NCBI RefSeq assembly: GCF_001263175.1
Contig: NZ_CP012332.1
Coordinates: forward strand, 4,112,220 to 4,176,219
Length of the DNA: 64,000 nt
Reading direction: 5' to 3'
DNA from: Vulgatibacter incomptus
GTDB taxonomy: Bacteria > Myxococcota > Myxococcia > Myxococcales > Vulgatibacteraceae
A program made the translations under genes and the position numbers. Of this stretch, positions 16,853 through 25,663 are shown piece by piece; within the stretch, counting starts at the first letter, position 1; each line of letters starts with the position of its first letter. The notes beneath the pieces were generated by a model. It did no database searches, was not told the DNA's origin, and worked only from the letters and a program-made list of their open reading frames with translations.

Positions 16853-17437
16853 CTACATGAAGCGGCGCCCGAGATGGATGGCGGGAAAGACCGACCAGCG
16901 ATCGCTCGCGAAGGTCTCGCCGCCGAGCGTGACGTCCTTGGGATTCAGCGAGTAATCGAGGGAGATCCACGGCGTGGCGTAGAAGCCGGCGCCGAGGTCG
17001 AAGCGCCAGCCGACGTGGGGGCCGATTCCGACGTCGTACTGCTGGGCGGCGAGCTCGGTGCCCTTGAGCCCGTAGAGACCGCGGGCGATTCCGGCGCCGA
17101 CGCCGACGAAGCCGCCGGTCTGGTCGGCGAAGAGGAAGTAGGCGAGCTTGGCTCCGAAGCCGTGGAAGGACTGCTCGAAGGCCTTCTGACCGTGGTACGC
17201 CTCGGGGACGTCCATGGCAAAGGCGCCCAGGTCGAGACGAAAACGCTGCCAGCCGATGCCCGCGTGGAGCGAGTAGCCGCCGAAGACGAACGCGGTCGGA
17301 TCGACCTCGAGGTCGAGGTGGAGCGAGCTCTCCTTCGCCTCCGACGGTGACTGGCTGACCTCGAGCGCCTGGGCGAGGATCGGGCACGAGAGGAGAGCGA
17401 GGAAAAGGGCCAGGGTGGTGGACTTGCGTGCGAACAT
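16853..17437 (-). CDS. Predicted outer-membrane beta-barrel protein, function unknown
   Basis: A 194-residue secreted protein: signal peptide MFARKSTTLALFLALLSC..., cleavage near AQA-LEV (about residue 24). The mature part alternates hydrophobic and polar residues with many Gly/Tyr/Phe, e.g. FVFGGYSLHAGIGWQRFRLD and VGIGPHVGWRFDLGAGFYAT, and ends in the aromatic GRRFM, all typical of a small OmpA/OmpW-like eight-strand barrel. No family name can be assigned with certainty. It lies alone, 100 bp downstream of the divergently unrelated arfB end and facing away from the serine hydrolase gene, so the 208-bp region 17438-17645 holds two divergent promoters. Confidence 0.75.
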   Translation of the reverse strand: MFARKSTTLALFLALLSCPILAQALEVSQSPSEAKESSLHLDLEVDPTAFVFGGYSLHAGIGWQRFRLDLGAFAMDVPEAYHGQKAFEQSFHGFGAKLAYFLFADQTGGFVGVGAGIARGLYGLKGTELAAQQYDVGIGPHVGWRFDLGAGFYATPWISLDYSLNPKDVTLGGETFASDRWSVFPAIHLGRRFM

Positions 17438-17645
17438 GATTGCCTCCGTCGATGGGGGGCAATCTGCACGGATCTCGGGGCAAGCACCGTGACCGGCCGC
17501 GCCAGATCGATGGACAGATTCGGACAGGCCCCGTTCCAGGCGCAGACGTTCGAAACGGCGAACGTTCCGGTAGCGCGATTGCTGATCGTCCTGGCGGCTT
17601 GGTAGTTCTGAGCGCGTCCTGGAGAGAGTTCACGAGAGGTATGCA

Positions 17646-19004
17646 ATGCGAAGACCTATGGTGTCGTTCGTCGTGGCCACCCTGGCCGTCACGATGGCTG
17701 CCTGTGCCCACGCTCCGCAGTCCGCGACACCGAGCTCGGCGGCGTCCGCGGCGGTACCTGCCACCCCGGCAGGCGAGGGCCTCGCGTGGTTCGTGCGGTC
17801 GATCAACGACGCCCACGGAGTGGTCACCGAAGACGAATTGGTCGAGCGGTTCTCGGGGGACTTCCTCTCGAAGGTCCCGGCCTCCCAGCTCGTCCAGCTC
17901 TCGAAGCAGTTCGGCCAGCAGATCGGCAACGTGACGCTCGAGTCGGTCGAGGAGCAGTCGCCCCTGGCCCTCGTGGCAAAGCTCGGCTCGGCCCAGGGCC
18001 TGCTGCGCGTCTCGGTCGCCGTGGAGCCGGAGCCGCCGCATCGCATCGTGGGGCTCCTCATCGGGCCGGACATCCCGGCGCGAGCCCGCCCGACCTCCTG
18101 GGAGGAGGTCGAGACCGCGCTGGGCGCCATCGCGCCTCGCACCAATCTGCTCGCCGCCCGCCTCGAGCCGGATCGGTGCGTTCCGGTTCGCGAGGTCGGA
18201 AAGGACGAGGTTCTGGCGCTCGGCTCCGCGTTCAAGCTCTACGTCCTGCTCGCAGCCTCCGAGCAGATCTCAGGCCAGACGCTGAGCTGGCAGACGCCGA
18301 TCGCGGTTCGCGATTCCTGGAAGAGCCTGCCCTCGGGGACGCTGCAGCACGAGAAGGACGGCAAGGAGCTTCCTCTCGTGCAGATCGCTCGCCAGATGAT
18401 CTCGATCAGCGACAACACGGCGACCGATCACCTGATCCGCACCGTGGGCCGCGACGCAGTGGAGCGGATGCTCGATCGGACGCGTCACGCGTCTGCGACC
18501 CGGAACCGGCCCTTTCTCACCACGCGTGAGTTCTTCCAGCTCAAGCTCGCCGCCAACGCCGACCAGGAGCGCTACCTCGGCCTCGACGAGGCGGGGCGGC
18601 GGGCGTTCCTGGAGGAGCTCGATCGCAAGGAGCTCCCACCCATCGAGACGGCGGCCGAGTGGAAGGCGCCGAGGGCGATCGACACGCTCGAGTGGTTCGC
18701 GAGCACCGGTGATCTCTGCCAGGTGGCGCTCGCGCTCCGCGAGGCGGGCCAGGTCGAGGGCTCGCCGGTCCTCGACATCCTTGCCCAGAACCCCGGTGTA
18801 CGGATCGATCGCGACCAGTGGTCCTACGCCGGCTTCAAGGGTGGCTCGGAGCCCGGCGTGATGAACCTCACCTTCCTGCTCCGCCGAAAGTCCGACGACG
18901 CCTGGTTCTTCTTCTCCGTGGGAGCCAACGACACGCGGAAGGAGATCGATGCGCCCGCCCTGGTCGCGGTCGCCGAGGGCGCGCTCGAGCTGCTCGGGAA
19001 GTAG
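17646..19004 (+). CDS. Serine hydrolase lipoprotein, class A beta-lactamase-like fold
   Basis: A 452-residue secreted lipoprotein (signal MRRPMVSFVVATLAVTMAAC, lipobox Cys at residue 20). An N-terminal domain of about 120 residues with a DUF/NTF2-like look precedes the penicillin-recognising hydrolase domain. Its active-site motifs are complete: Ser194-x-x-Lys197 (GSAFK), Ser255-Asp-Asn257 (ISDN) and Lys398-Gly-Gly. The first spacing (61 residues) equals that of class A enzymes, the second (143) is about 40 longer, so there is an insertion between SDN and KGG, and I do not see the ExxLN omega-loop. It is therefore more likely a peptidase/esterase-type serine hydrolase than a true beta-lactamase. 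ATG at 17646 has AGAGG 7 bp upstream. Confidence 0.85.
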   Translation: MRRPMVSFVVATLAVTMAACAHAPQSATPSSAASAAVPATPAGEGLAWFVRSINDAHGVVTEDELVERFSGDFLSKVPASQLVQLSKQFGQQIGNVTLESVEEQSPLALVAKLGSAQGLLRVSVAVEPEPPHRIVGLLIGPDIPARARPTSWEEVETALGAIAPRTNLLAARLEPDRCVPVREVGKDEVLALGSAFKLYVLLAASEQISGQTLSWQTPIAVRDSWKSLPSGTLQHEKDGKELPLVQIARQMISISDNTATDHLIRTVGRDAVERMLDRTRHASATRNRPFLTTREFFQLKLAANADQERYLGLDEAGRRAFLEELDRKELPPIETAAEWKAPRAIDTLEWFASTGDLCQVALALREAGQVEGSPVLDILAQNPGVRIDRDQWSYAGFKGGSEPGVMNLTFLLRRKSDDAWFFFSVGANDTRKEIDAPALVAVAEGALELLGK

Positions 19005-19009
19005 GGGCG

Positions 19010-19036
19010 CGCCCGCCCCGAGAACGGGGCAGGGCG
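19010..19036 (+). terminator. Hairpin after the serine hydrolase gene
   Basis: An 11-bp GC-rich stem (CGCCCGCCCCG with CGGGGC-A-GGGCG, one bulged A, AGAA loop) starts 6 bp after the stop codon and lies between convergent genes. There is no clear T-run, so termination strength is uncertain. Confidence 0.5.
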
Positions 19037-19052
19037 GAATCCCGGACGGCGA

Positions 19053-19469
19053 TCAGCCCTGGACGGCCTTGGGATCCATCCACATGACCTCCCAGTGGTG
19101 GTCGTCCACGTCGTAGAAGCTCCAGCCGTACATGAAGCCGTGATCGATCGGCTCCATGGCGTGCTTGCCGCCGGCGTCGATGGCCGTCTTCACCATCTCG
19201 TTCACCGCCTCGCGGCTGGGACAGGAGAGCGCGAAGAGGCCCTCGGTGTGGCTCTTGGTGTCGCAGAGCTCCTTCTTGGTGAAGCCCTTGAAGAAGGGCT
19301 CCGTGAGGAGCATCACGAACGCCTTGTCGCTCACGACCATGCAGGCCGCGTTCTTGTCGGTGAACTGCGGGTTGAACTCGAAGCCGAGCTTGGAGAAGAA
19401 CTCCATCGAGCGGCCCAGATCGCGGACGGCCAGGTTGACGAAGAGCATGCGGGATTCGGTCGAAGCCAT
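19053..19469 (-). CDS. VOC-family (glyoxalase/bleomycin-resistance fold) protein
   Basis: A 138-residue single-unit VOC protein: MLFVNLAVRDLGRSMEFFSKLGF opens the first beta-alpha-beta module and YGWSFYDVDDHHWEVMWMDP closes the second, with the Glu/His positions typical of metal-binding members. It follows the ECF sigma gene by 75 bp on the same strand and is probably cotranscribed. Pairs of a VOC or YCII-type protein with an ECF sigma factor carrying a SnoaL-like tail are common, but the substrate of the VOC member is generally unknown. Catalytic activity cannot be told from sequence. Confidence 0.85.
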   Translation of the reverse strand: MASTESRMLFVNLAVRDLGRSMEFFSKLGFEFNPQFTDKNAACMVVSDKAFVMLLTEPFFKGFTKKELCDTKSHTEGLFALSCPSREAVNEMVKTAIDAGGKHAMEPIDHGFMYGWSFYDVDDHHWEVMWMDPKAVQG

Positions 19470-19544
19470 TTCGTTTCCTCCGGTGGGTGCTTCCGGAACA
19501 CGGACTCCTCGGAGCCCGAGGACTCATCGGTCGACCTGAAAAAA

Positions 19545-20495
19545 CTACGCGAGCTCGGGCGGCAGGCCGAACTTCGGGAAGAGGACCTCCGTGTCCAGGA
19601 ACGAGTTCCAGCCCGCGATCCGATCCCCGTCGAGCTCGAGGACGACGAGGGCCCACGGCCGCCAGGTCCCTTCGACCTCCCCGGGCCGGTATTGCCCGAA
19701 GGCAGGGGCGCCACAGGCCCAGGTGGGTAGAAGACGGGAACCCTTGCACGGCGCGCCCGGTCCCAGGAGCCACTGGCGCACCAGCTCGGGGCCCTGGAGC
19801 CAAAGCGCGTACGGCGGCATGGAGAAGGTCGCGTCCTCGCGGAGGAGCGAGGTCAGCTCGGCGACGTCGAAGCGCTCGAAGGCCGCCACGTATCGCTCCA
19901 ACATTCGCGTCTGAGAGTCGGAGAGGGGACCGCCGCCGCCCTGCAGGTCGCGGGTCGCCAGCGTGGCGCGGGCCCGCTGCAGCGCGCTGTTCACCGCGGG
20001 CACGGAGGTGTCCAGGCAGTCGGCGACCTCCGCCACGGACCAGCCCAGCACCTCCGTTAGGAGCAGTGCCGCCCGCTGGCGGGGCGGGAGGTGCTGGAGC
20101 GCCGCCACGAACGCCAGGCGGATGCTCTGCCGCAGCATCGCGCGCTCTGCCGGGTCGGCGCTGTCGGGGATCACCGCGGCGTCGGGCACGGGCTCGAGCC
20201 AGTGAGTCCTCGGGCGCTGCTCGAGGTCGTCGTTCATGGAGCCGACCGGCCCCTCCTCCATCGGGCGCGCGCGGCGCTTCTCCGCCGCGAGGGCGTCGAG
20301 GCAGACGTTGGTCGCGATGCGGTGGAGCCACGTGCGCATCGACGAGCGTCCGTCGAAGCGATCGAGGCTCCGCCACGCGCGCACCATCGTCTCCTGGACG
20401 GCGTCGTCCGCGTCGACGACGGAGCCCAGCATCCGGTAGCAGAGGCCGGTGAGCGAGGTGCGGTGCTCTTCGAGCTGGGCGGCGGGGAGGGACAT
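19545..20495 (-). CDS. ECF-type RNA polymerase sigma factor with C-terminal SnoaL-like domain
   Basis: A 316-residue sigma-70 family protein. Region 2 is at about residues 8-85 ([40 protein letters not shown]), region 4 at about 125-185 ([24 protein letters not shown] then the helix-turn-helix). Residues 200-316 form a SnoaL-2/NTF2-like domain ([34 protein letters not shown]), as in SigG/SigJ-like factors. In such factors the extra domain replaces an anti-sigma factor and controls activity, so no anti-sigma gene is expected and none is seen. The frame is open far upstream, but the ATG at 20495 begins exactly at the conserved N-terminus. Operon with the VOC gene. Confidence 0.92.
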   Translation of the reverse strand: MSLPAAQLEEHRTSLTGLCYRMLGSVVDADDAVQETMVRAWRSLDRFDGRSSMRTWLHRIATNVCLDALAAEKRRARPMEEGPVGSMNDDLEQRPRTHWLEPVPDAAVIPDSADPAERAMLRQSIRLAFVAALQHLPPRQRAALLLTEVLGWSVAEVADCLDTSVPAVNSALQRARATLATRDLQGGGGPLSDSQTRMLERYVAAFERFDVAELTSLLREDATFSMPPYALWLQGPELVRQWLLGPGAPCKGSRLLPTWACGAPAFGQYRPGEVEGTWRPWALVVLELDGDRIAGWNSFLDTEVLFPKFGLPPELA

Positions 20496-20548
20496 TCGGC
20501 CGACACTAGCAGTGCGAGCGCCGGGCGATCCACCGCCCGTCCCGTGGT

Positions 20549-21946
20549 TCACGGTGCGATCTCGAACACGCCCCGCAGATCCTCGGTCATCGAGATCGGG
20601 TTGCCCGCGTTGCCGAACGCGGTGAGGCGCCACTGGTAGGGGAAGCCGGGCTCGAGAGCCACGGCGCCGTCGTAGGCCGCGTTCGTCGTCGTCACGGACT
20701 TGATCCAGAGCCGGGTGCCGAAGTTGTCGAAGAGCTCGACGTCGTAGCGCTTCGCGCTCGAATACGCCTGCCACCGGAAGGTCGGCTGGCCCGTCACCGC
20801 TTCGACGGTCTCGCCCGCGCCGGGGCCCACCATCCGAACCGCGCTCGTCACCTTGAACTTGGGGCTCGCGGAGGTGACGCCTCCGGAGACGACGATGTGC
20901 TGGATCTGGGTCCCGGAGATGTCCGGATCGGGATCGCGAACGAGCCCGTCGTTCTCGAACGCGGCGAGGATCACGTACCTGCCGTCCGGGATCCCGTCGA
21001 TCCGGAAGTCGCCCTTGATGTTCGGCGCCAGGCCCGGCTCCGGCGCGCGCAGCCCGGGCACCAGGATCCCTCTGGCGAGGGTCTCGTCGAACGTGCTCTC
21101 CAGGACCATGACGACGCTCGTCGCGCCGTTCCCGGCGACGATCGAGACGGAGCCGGCCAGCGTCGCGGTACCGGTCTCGGCGACGTCGAGCCTGACGCCC
21201 TTCACGTCGGCGCGCTCCACCGCGACGCCCGCGGCGACGTAATTGACGCCGCGCCGGTACGCCTGGACCGTGTACGAGCCGGGCGGGACGTTGAAGAGGA
21301 CGAACTCGCCTCGCTGGTTGACCCGGCCGGTGATCGTCTCGCCGCCACTCGCGCGCTCCGCGACCACCATGGTCCCGAAGCCGAGCGAGCCGTCGGAGGG
21401 CAGCCCGACCGTTCCGGAGATCGACGCGAGGCCGACCCGATCGGAGGGGAGCGGCTCGAGGCCGATCACGGCGGGGCCGCCGGCGACCACCCACGCGCCG
21501 TCGGCGGCTTCGGTGGCCTGGGCGGTGTCGAGCGGGAGCGCCACCCGGAATCCGCTGGGGAAGGGCACGTAGTCCCGGGCCGCGGCTCGCAGCGTGATCG
21601 TCTGTCCGACGGGAGCGCCGCTGCCATCCTGGCGGGTCGAGGGGATCCGGATCGCGTAGGTCCCGCCGATCCCCGTCTCGGCCACGTCGCCGATGGGCCG
21701 CCCCGAGGCCTCCTCGGCGTTGACCCGGGCGGCCGCGATCGCGACCTCCGTACGCAGGTCGATCACGGAGCCCCGGATCTCCACGGGCCGGAAGCAGGCG
21801 GGATCGGCCTCGCCCACGACGGGCTCGCAGACCAGGCCCTTGGAGCAGGTGCGCGGGTCATCCACCTTGCACGGCTTCGATTCCGAATCGTCCCCGCAGG
21901 CAACGAGCGTTGCGAAGACCGCGAAACTGGCGAGCTTGCGCTTCAT
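20549..21946 (-). CDS. Secreted lipoprotein with repeated carboxypeptidase-regulatory-like (beta-sandwich) modules
   Basis: A 465-residue lipoprotein ([17 protein letters not shown], lipobox Cys 17). After a Cys-containing segment with [18 protein letters not shown], three or more beta-sandwich modules follow: [40 protein letters not shown] with [19 protein letters not shown], and [20 protein letters not shown] with [20 protein letters not shown]. These G-x-V and xPPGxY patterns are those of CarboxypepD_reg-like/DUF domains. The C-terminus resembles an FN3-type domain ([19 protein letters not shown]). ATG at 21946 is preferred because AAGGA sits 8 bp upstream; an ATG three codons earlier has poor spacing. 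Likely surface-exposed; function unknown. Divergent from the peroxidase gene. Confidence 0.8.
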   Translation of the reverse strand: MKRKLASFAVFATLVACGDDSESKPCKVDDPRTCSKGLVCEPVVGEADPACFRPVEIRGSVIDLRTEVAIAAARVNAEEASGRPIGDVAETGIGGTYAIRIPSTRQDGSGAPVGQTITLRAAARDYVPFPSGFRVALPLDTAQATEAADGAWVVAGGPAVIGLEPLPSDRVGLASISGTVGLPSDGSLGFGTMVVAERASGGETITGRVNQRGEFVLFNVPPGSYTVQAYRRGVNYVAAGVAVERADVKGVRLDVAETGTATLAGSVSIVAGNGATSVVMVLESTFDETLARGILVPGLRAPEPGLAPNIKGDFRIDGIPDGRYVILAAFENDGLVRDPDPDISGTQIQHIVVSGGVTSASPKFKVTSAVRMVGPGAGETVEAVTGQPTFRWQAYSSAKRYDVELFDNFGTRLWIKSVTTTNAAYDGAVALEPGFPYQWRLTAFGNAGNPISMTEDLRGVFEIAP

Positions 21947-22145
21947 ACCTTGCATCCTTTGAAAATTAGGATTTCGGCGAGAAGACACCGGCGGGAGCGC
22001 ATCGTCAAGAAATCGATGGGCGTCACCGCTCGGAAAACCGGCGTTCGAGGCGGCCGAAACTCGTCTCGCCCTGGAGCATCTGGTAGGGACGTTCGCCGTT
22101 CGTCGCCCCGGCTGGCGGCGATGGCGATCCCTAAGGAGCCATGAT

Positions 22146-23231
22146 TTGAAGTCGTTCAGAGTGATCCCGCTCGTCGCGGGAGCCGTTGCCCTCGCGTCGT
22201 GCAAGGGCGAGGCGAAGCAGGAGAAGCCCCAGGCGGAGGAGCAGGCGATCGTCCAGAAGGCGGTCGCGGCAATCGACCCCGCCTTCCTCCACGCGTTCGG
22301 CAAGCTCCCGGCGCGCATCGACCACGCGAGCGGCCCCGACGCCGAGGAGCGGATCTCGCTCGGCCGCACGCTCTACTACGAGACCCGCCTCTCCAAGAAC
22401 CACGACCTCTCGTGCAACAGCTGCCACGACCTGGCGGCGTTCGGCGTGGACGGCAAGGCGACCTCGCCCGGACACAAGGGCCAGCTTGGCGCACGCAACT
22501 CCCCGACGGTCTACAACGCCGCGGGCCGCCACGCGCAGTTCTGGGACGGCCGCGCCGTCGACGTGGAGGAGCAGGCCACCGGTCCGATCATGAACCCGGT
22601 GGAGATGGCGATGCCCGACGAGAAGCGGGTGGTCGAGACCCTGCGCTCGATCCCGGCCTACGTCGAGGCGTTCGCCAAGGCCTTCCCCGAGGAGAAGGAG
22701 CCGATCACCCTCGCCAACGTGGGCAAGGCGATCGGCGCCTTCGAGCGCGGCCTCGTCACGCCGTCGCGCTGGGACGCCTACCTGGGCGGCGACGAGAAGG
22801 CCCTCACCGACGAGGAGAAGGTCGGCTTCACCAGGTTCATGGAGACGGGCTGCACCGCCTGCCACGCCGGAGCCTACGTCGGCGGCGCCATGTTCCAGAA
22901 GCTGGGCCTCGTGAAGGCCTGGCCAACCAACAAGGACCTCGGCCGCTTCGAGGTCACCAAGAACGAAGCGGACAAGATGATGTTCAGCGTCCCGTCCCTG
23001 CGGAACATCGCGAAGACCGGTCCGTACTTCCACGACGGTTCGGTCGAGAGCCTGGACGAGGCGGTGCGGATGATGGCGGCGCACCAGCTCGGCAAGGAGC
23101 TCGCAGACGACGACGTGAAGTCGATCGTCGCCTGGCTGGGCTCGCTCACGGGCGAGGTCCCCGCGGCGTACATCGCGAAGCCGGAGCTGCCAGCCTCGAC
23201 GGACAAGACGCCGAAGGCCGATCCCACCTGA
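22146..23231 (+). CDS. Di-heme cytochrome c peroxidase (CcpA/MauG family) lipoprotein
   Basis: A 361-residue periplasmic peroxidase reducing hydrogen peroxide with electrons from a c-type cytochrome. Two heme sites are present: C90-N-S-C93-H94 and C236-T-A-C239-H240. Family signatures ISLGRTLYYETRLSKNHDLS, GARNSPTVYNAA and FSVPSLRNIAKTGPYFHDGS are intact. The N-terminus is a lipoprotein signal (lipobox LASC, Cys 19), so the enzyme is probably tethered. The start is TTG at 22146: AAGGAG lies 7 bp upstream, while the ATG at 22141 is followed at once by ATT-TGA. The Lys/Glu-rich segment after the lipobox is a flexible spacer. Confidence 0.93.
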   Translation: MKSFRVIPLVAGAVALASCKGEAKQEKPQAEEQAIVQKAVAAIDPAFLHAFGKLPARIDHASGPDAEERISLGRTLYYETRLSKNHDLSCNSCHDLAAFGVDGKATSPGHKGQLGARNSPTVYNAAGRHAQFWDGRAVDVEEQATGPIMNPVEMAMPDEKRVVETLRSIPAYVEAFAKAFPEEKEPITLANVGKAIGAFERGLVTPSRWDAYLGGDEKALTDEEKVGFTRFMETGCTACHAGAYVGGAMFQKLGLVKAWPTNKDLGRFEVTKNEADKMMFSVPSLRNIAKTGPYFHDGSVESLDEAVRMMAAHQLGKELADDDVKSIVAWLGSLTGEVPAAYIAKPELPASTDKTPKADPT

Positions 23232-23278
23232 TCGCCGCCTGGGACATCCGTAGTGGAAGGCAAGCCCCGGCCGTCGCG

Positions 23279-23332
23279 CCGCGGAGCCGAAAGGCGGAGC
23301 AAACAAAAGGGGAGCCTCTCGCGCGAAGCGCG
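23279..23332 (-). repeat. Terminator-associated repeat, inverted relative of the 37.9-kb array
   Basis: This stretch closely matches the reverse complement of unit 3 of the tandem array at 37931-38063: CCGCGGAGCCGAA, then GGCGGAGCAAAC, then a run of A, then GCCTC and a GCGCGAAGCGCG palindrome. At both loci the repeat lies directly beside a hairpin whose arms begin and end with GAAGAA and TTCTTC, so the two form one composite element. Confidence 0.7.
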
Positions 23333-23336
23333 AGAT

Positions 23337-23374
23337 GAAGAAGACGGGCCCGCATCCGCGGGGCCGTCTTCTTC
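23337..23374 (+). terminator. Strong hairpin downstream of the cytochrome c peroxidase gene
   Basis: A 17-bp stem (GAAGAAGACGGGCCCGC and GCGGGGCCGTCTTCTTC, one mismatch) with a 4-nt loop, 105 bp after the peroxidase stop and 49 bp before rlmN. The adjacent T content is modest, so it is a likely but not ideal rho-independent terminator. Confidence 0.65.
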
Positions 23375-23423
23375 AATCGCTCCGTCTCTTTCCTGGGGCG
23401 CGATCCTCCGGTAAGAAGCCGCC

Positions 23424-24491
23424 ATGCACGTGGGTTCCCTCACCTCCGACCAGCTCGCCGAATGGGCCCGGACCAAAGGCGCATCCGAGGCGTCGGCCCG
23501 GCAGCTCGCGAGGGCTGTGATGGGTCGATTCACCAATCGTGAGGTAAGCGCGCTGCCCTCGAAGCGCCTGCTCGAGGAGGCGGAGCGCGAGCTGGGCTGG
23601 TCCCTCCCGGAGTCGACGCCGGTGGAGGATCCCGACGGGACCATCCGCCACGCGGTCCGCTTCGCCGACGGCGCGCTGGTGGAGGCGGTCGCGATCCCGC
23701 ATCCCGAGCGCAGCACGATCTGCCTCTCCACCCAGGCCGGCTGCGCCAGGGGCTGCCTCTTCTGCGAGACCGGCCGACTGGGGCTGCAGCGCCAGCTCCT
23801 CCCCGAGGAGATCGTGGGGCAGTTCGCGGTGGTGTCGCGGCACCTCGCCGCGCTGGGGCGGCCGGCGCCGAGCAACATCGTGTTCATGGGGATGGGCGAG
23901 CCCCTCGACAACCTCGACGCGGTCCTCGCCGCAGCGGACGTCCTGAGCGACGACTGCGGCTTCGCCGTGGCCCCGCGGCGGATCACGGTGTCCACCGTGG
24001 GCGTGGTGCCGCGGATGCGGGAGTTCTACCGGCGCTCGCGCTACCGCCTGGCGGTGAGCCTGCACGCGGCGAGCGACGAGGAGCGGAAGGCGCTCCTGCC
24101 CGTGGCCCGCACCTGGGATCTCGCGGTGCTCCGGGAGGCGATCGCCGAGTCGCCCGAGCCCGTGCTCCTCCAGTGGACGATGATCGACGGGGTGAACGAC
24201 ACCGATCGCCACGCCGACCAGCTCCTCGCCTTTTGCAAGGGCCTGGACGTGCGGGTGAACCTGATCCCCCTCAACCCGGGCCCCGAGGAGCGGCTGCGCG
24301 CGCCGTCCATGGAGCGGGTGCGCACCTTCCAGAAGCGGCTCCGCGACGCGGGACTGCGCACCCTGGTGCGGATGCCCCACGGCAGGGAGATCGGCGGCGC
24401 CTGCGGCCAGCTCGCCGGTGCGCTTCGCGAGCACCCGGAGCGAAAGCCCGCGCTCCCCGTGATCGGCAAGGCCACGAGCCTGCACCGCTGA
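23424..24491 (+). CDS. rlmN: 23S rRNA (adenine-2503-C2)-methyltransferase, RlmN family
   Basis: A 355-residue radical-SAM methyltransferase that methylates C2 of A2503 in 23S rRNA (and A37 of some tRNAs). The 4Fe-4S ligands are C107, C111 and C114 (QAGCARGCLFC), the SAM-binding segment FMGMGEPLDN begins at 154, and the methyl-carrying cysteine is C327 in GGACGQL; the other mechanistic Cys is expected among C100-region residues (C100 in STICLSTQAG). The N-terminal HhH-like domain is present though the extreme N-terminus is short compared with the E. coli protein. ATG at 23424 has only a weak purine stretch upstream. Flanked by terminators on both sides, so monocistronic. Confidence 0.93.
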   Translation: MHVGSLTSDQLAEWARTKGASEASARQLARAVMGRFTNREVSALPSKRLLEEAERELGWSLPESTPVEDPDGTIRHAVRFADGALVEAVAIPHPERSTICLSTQAGCARGCLFCETGRLGLQRQLLPEEIVGQFAVVSRHLAALGRPAPSNIVFMGMGEPLDNLDAVLAAADVLSDDCGFAVAPRRITVSTVGVVPRMREFYRRSRYRLAVSLHAASDEERKALLPVARTWDLAVLREAIAESPEPVLLQWTMIDGVNDTDRHADQLLAFCKGLDVRVNLIPLNPGPEERLRAPSMERVRTFQKRLRDAGLRTLVRMPHGREIGGACGQLAGALREHPERKPALPVIGKATSLHR

Positions 24492-24495
24492 CGAT

Positions 24496-24528
24496 CTCCC
24501 TCGCGGCGGCTTGCATCCGCCGCGGGAG
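24496..24528 (+). terminator. Hairpin after rlmN
   Basis: Five bases after the rlmN stop, CTCCC-T-CGCGGCGG pairs with CCGCCGCGGGAG (12 bp, one bulged T) around a 7-nt loop. No T-tract follows, so it may act together with Rho. Confidence 0.5.
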
Positions 24529-24664
24529 CCGGATAGATCTCGGCCCGCAACAGCCACCCGACGCTTCGATGGCGGCCCCCGGGCCGTAGAGCGTTCGAGC
24601 GTGGTGCGCTTTTCGGCGACGGTTCCCTGCTCGAACTCCATTCGTCGCCGGGAGCGAAACCCCA

Positions 24665-25663
24665 ATGACCACCCGCCCCCTTTCGAGCCGCCCCCTTTCG
24701 ATCAGGGAGTTCTGCCGGAGGCACTTCCGTCACTTCAACGCGGCCGCGCTCGTCGACGCGGCCGAGGGCTACCGCCGCCATGTGGACGGCGGCGGCAAGA
24801 TGATGGTGACGCTGGCCGGCGCGATGAGCACGGCCGAGCTGGGCATCTCGCTTGCCGAGATGATCCGCCGCGACCAGGTCCACGCCATCACCTGCACGGG
24901 CGCGAACCTCGAGGAGGACGTCTTCAACCTCGTGGCCCACGACTTCTACGAGCGCGTGCCCGGCTACCGCGATCTCACGCCGCACGACGAGAAGGCGCTC
25001 CTCGATCGCCACATGAACCGCGTGACCGACACCTGCATCCCCGAGATGGAGGCCATGCGGCGCATCGAGTCGGTGGTCCTGGAGGAGTGGATGGCCGCGG
25101 ATCGCGCCGGGGAGCGCTGCTTCCCCCACGAGTTCATGTATCGGATCCTCCGCAGCGGCAAGCTCGAGAAGAGCTATCAGATCGATCCGGCCGACAGCTG
25201 GCTCCTCGCTGCCTGCGAGAAGAACCTGCCGATCTGGGTGCCCGGCTGGGAGGACTCCACCCTCGGAAACATGTTCACCGGCCACTGCATCTCCGGCGAC
25301 GTGAAGAACGTCCACACCGTTCGCACCGGCATAGAGGCGATGCAGTCCCTCGCCACCTGGTACGAGGAGACGGCTCCCAAGACGCCGGTGGGCTTCTTCC
25401 AGATCGGCGGCGGCATCGCGGGCGACTTCCCGATCTGCGTCGTGCCGATGCTCCACCAGGATCTGCAGCGGACGGGCGTGCCGCTCTGGGCCTACTTCTG
25501 TCAGATCAGCGATTCGACCACGAGCTATGGCTCGTATTCCGGCGCGGTGCCCAACGAGAAGATCACCTGGGGCAAGCTGGGCGTCGACACGCCGAAGTTC
25601 GTCGTCGAGAGCGACGCCACGATCGTCGCGCCGCTCATCTTCGCCTACGTCCTGGATCGGTAG
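24665..25663 (+). CDS. Deoxyhypusine-synthase-family enzyme (probable polyamine synthase)
   Basis: A 332-residue NAD-dependent enzyme of the deoxyhypusine synthase family. Conserved blocks include KMMVTLAGAMSTAELGISLA, the NAD-site CTGANLEEDVFNLVAHDFYE, VGFFQIGGGIAGDFPICVVP and EKITWGKLGVDTPKF; Lys304 in WGKLG corresponds to the lysine that forms the enzyme-aminobutyl intermediate. Bacteria lack eIF5A, and some bacterial members of this family are known to make homospermidine (spermidine plus putrescine), so a polyamine role is more likely than protein modification. Which polyamine is made here is not determinable. ATG at 24665 has GGGAG 8 bp upstream. No polyamine genes are adjacent. Confidence 0.88.
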   Translation: MTTRPLSSRPLSIREFCRRHFRHFNAAALVDAAEGYRRHVDGGGKMMVTLAGAMSTAELGISLAEMIRRDQVHAITCTGANLEEDVFNLVAHDFYERVPGYRDLTPHDEKALLDRHMNRVTDTCIPEMEAMRRIESVVLEEWMAADRAGERCFPHEFMYRILRSGKLEKSYQIDPADSWLLAACEKNLPIWVPGWEDSTLGNMFTGHCISGDVKNVHTVRTGIEAMQSLATWYEETAPKTPVGFFQIGGGIAGDFPICVVPMLHQDLQRTGVPLWAYFCQISDSTTSYGSYSGAVPNEKITWGKLGVDTPKFVVESDATIVAPLIFAYVLDR

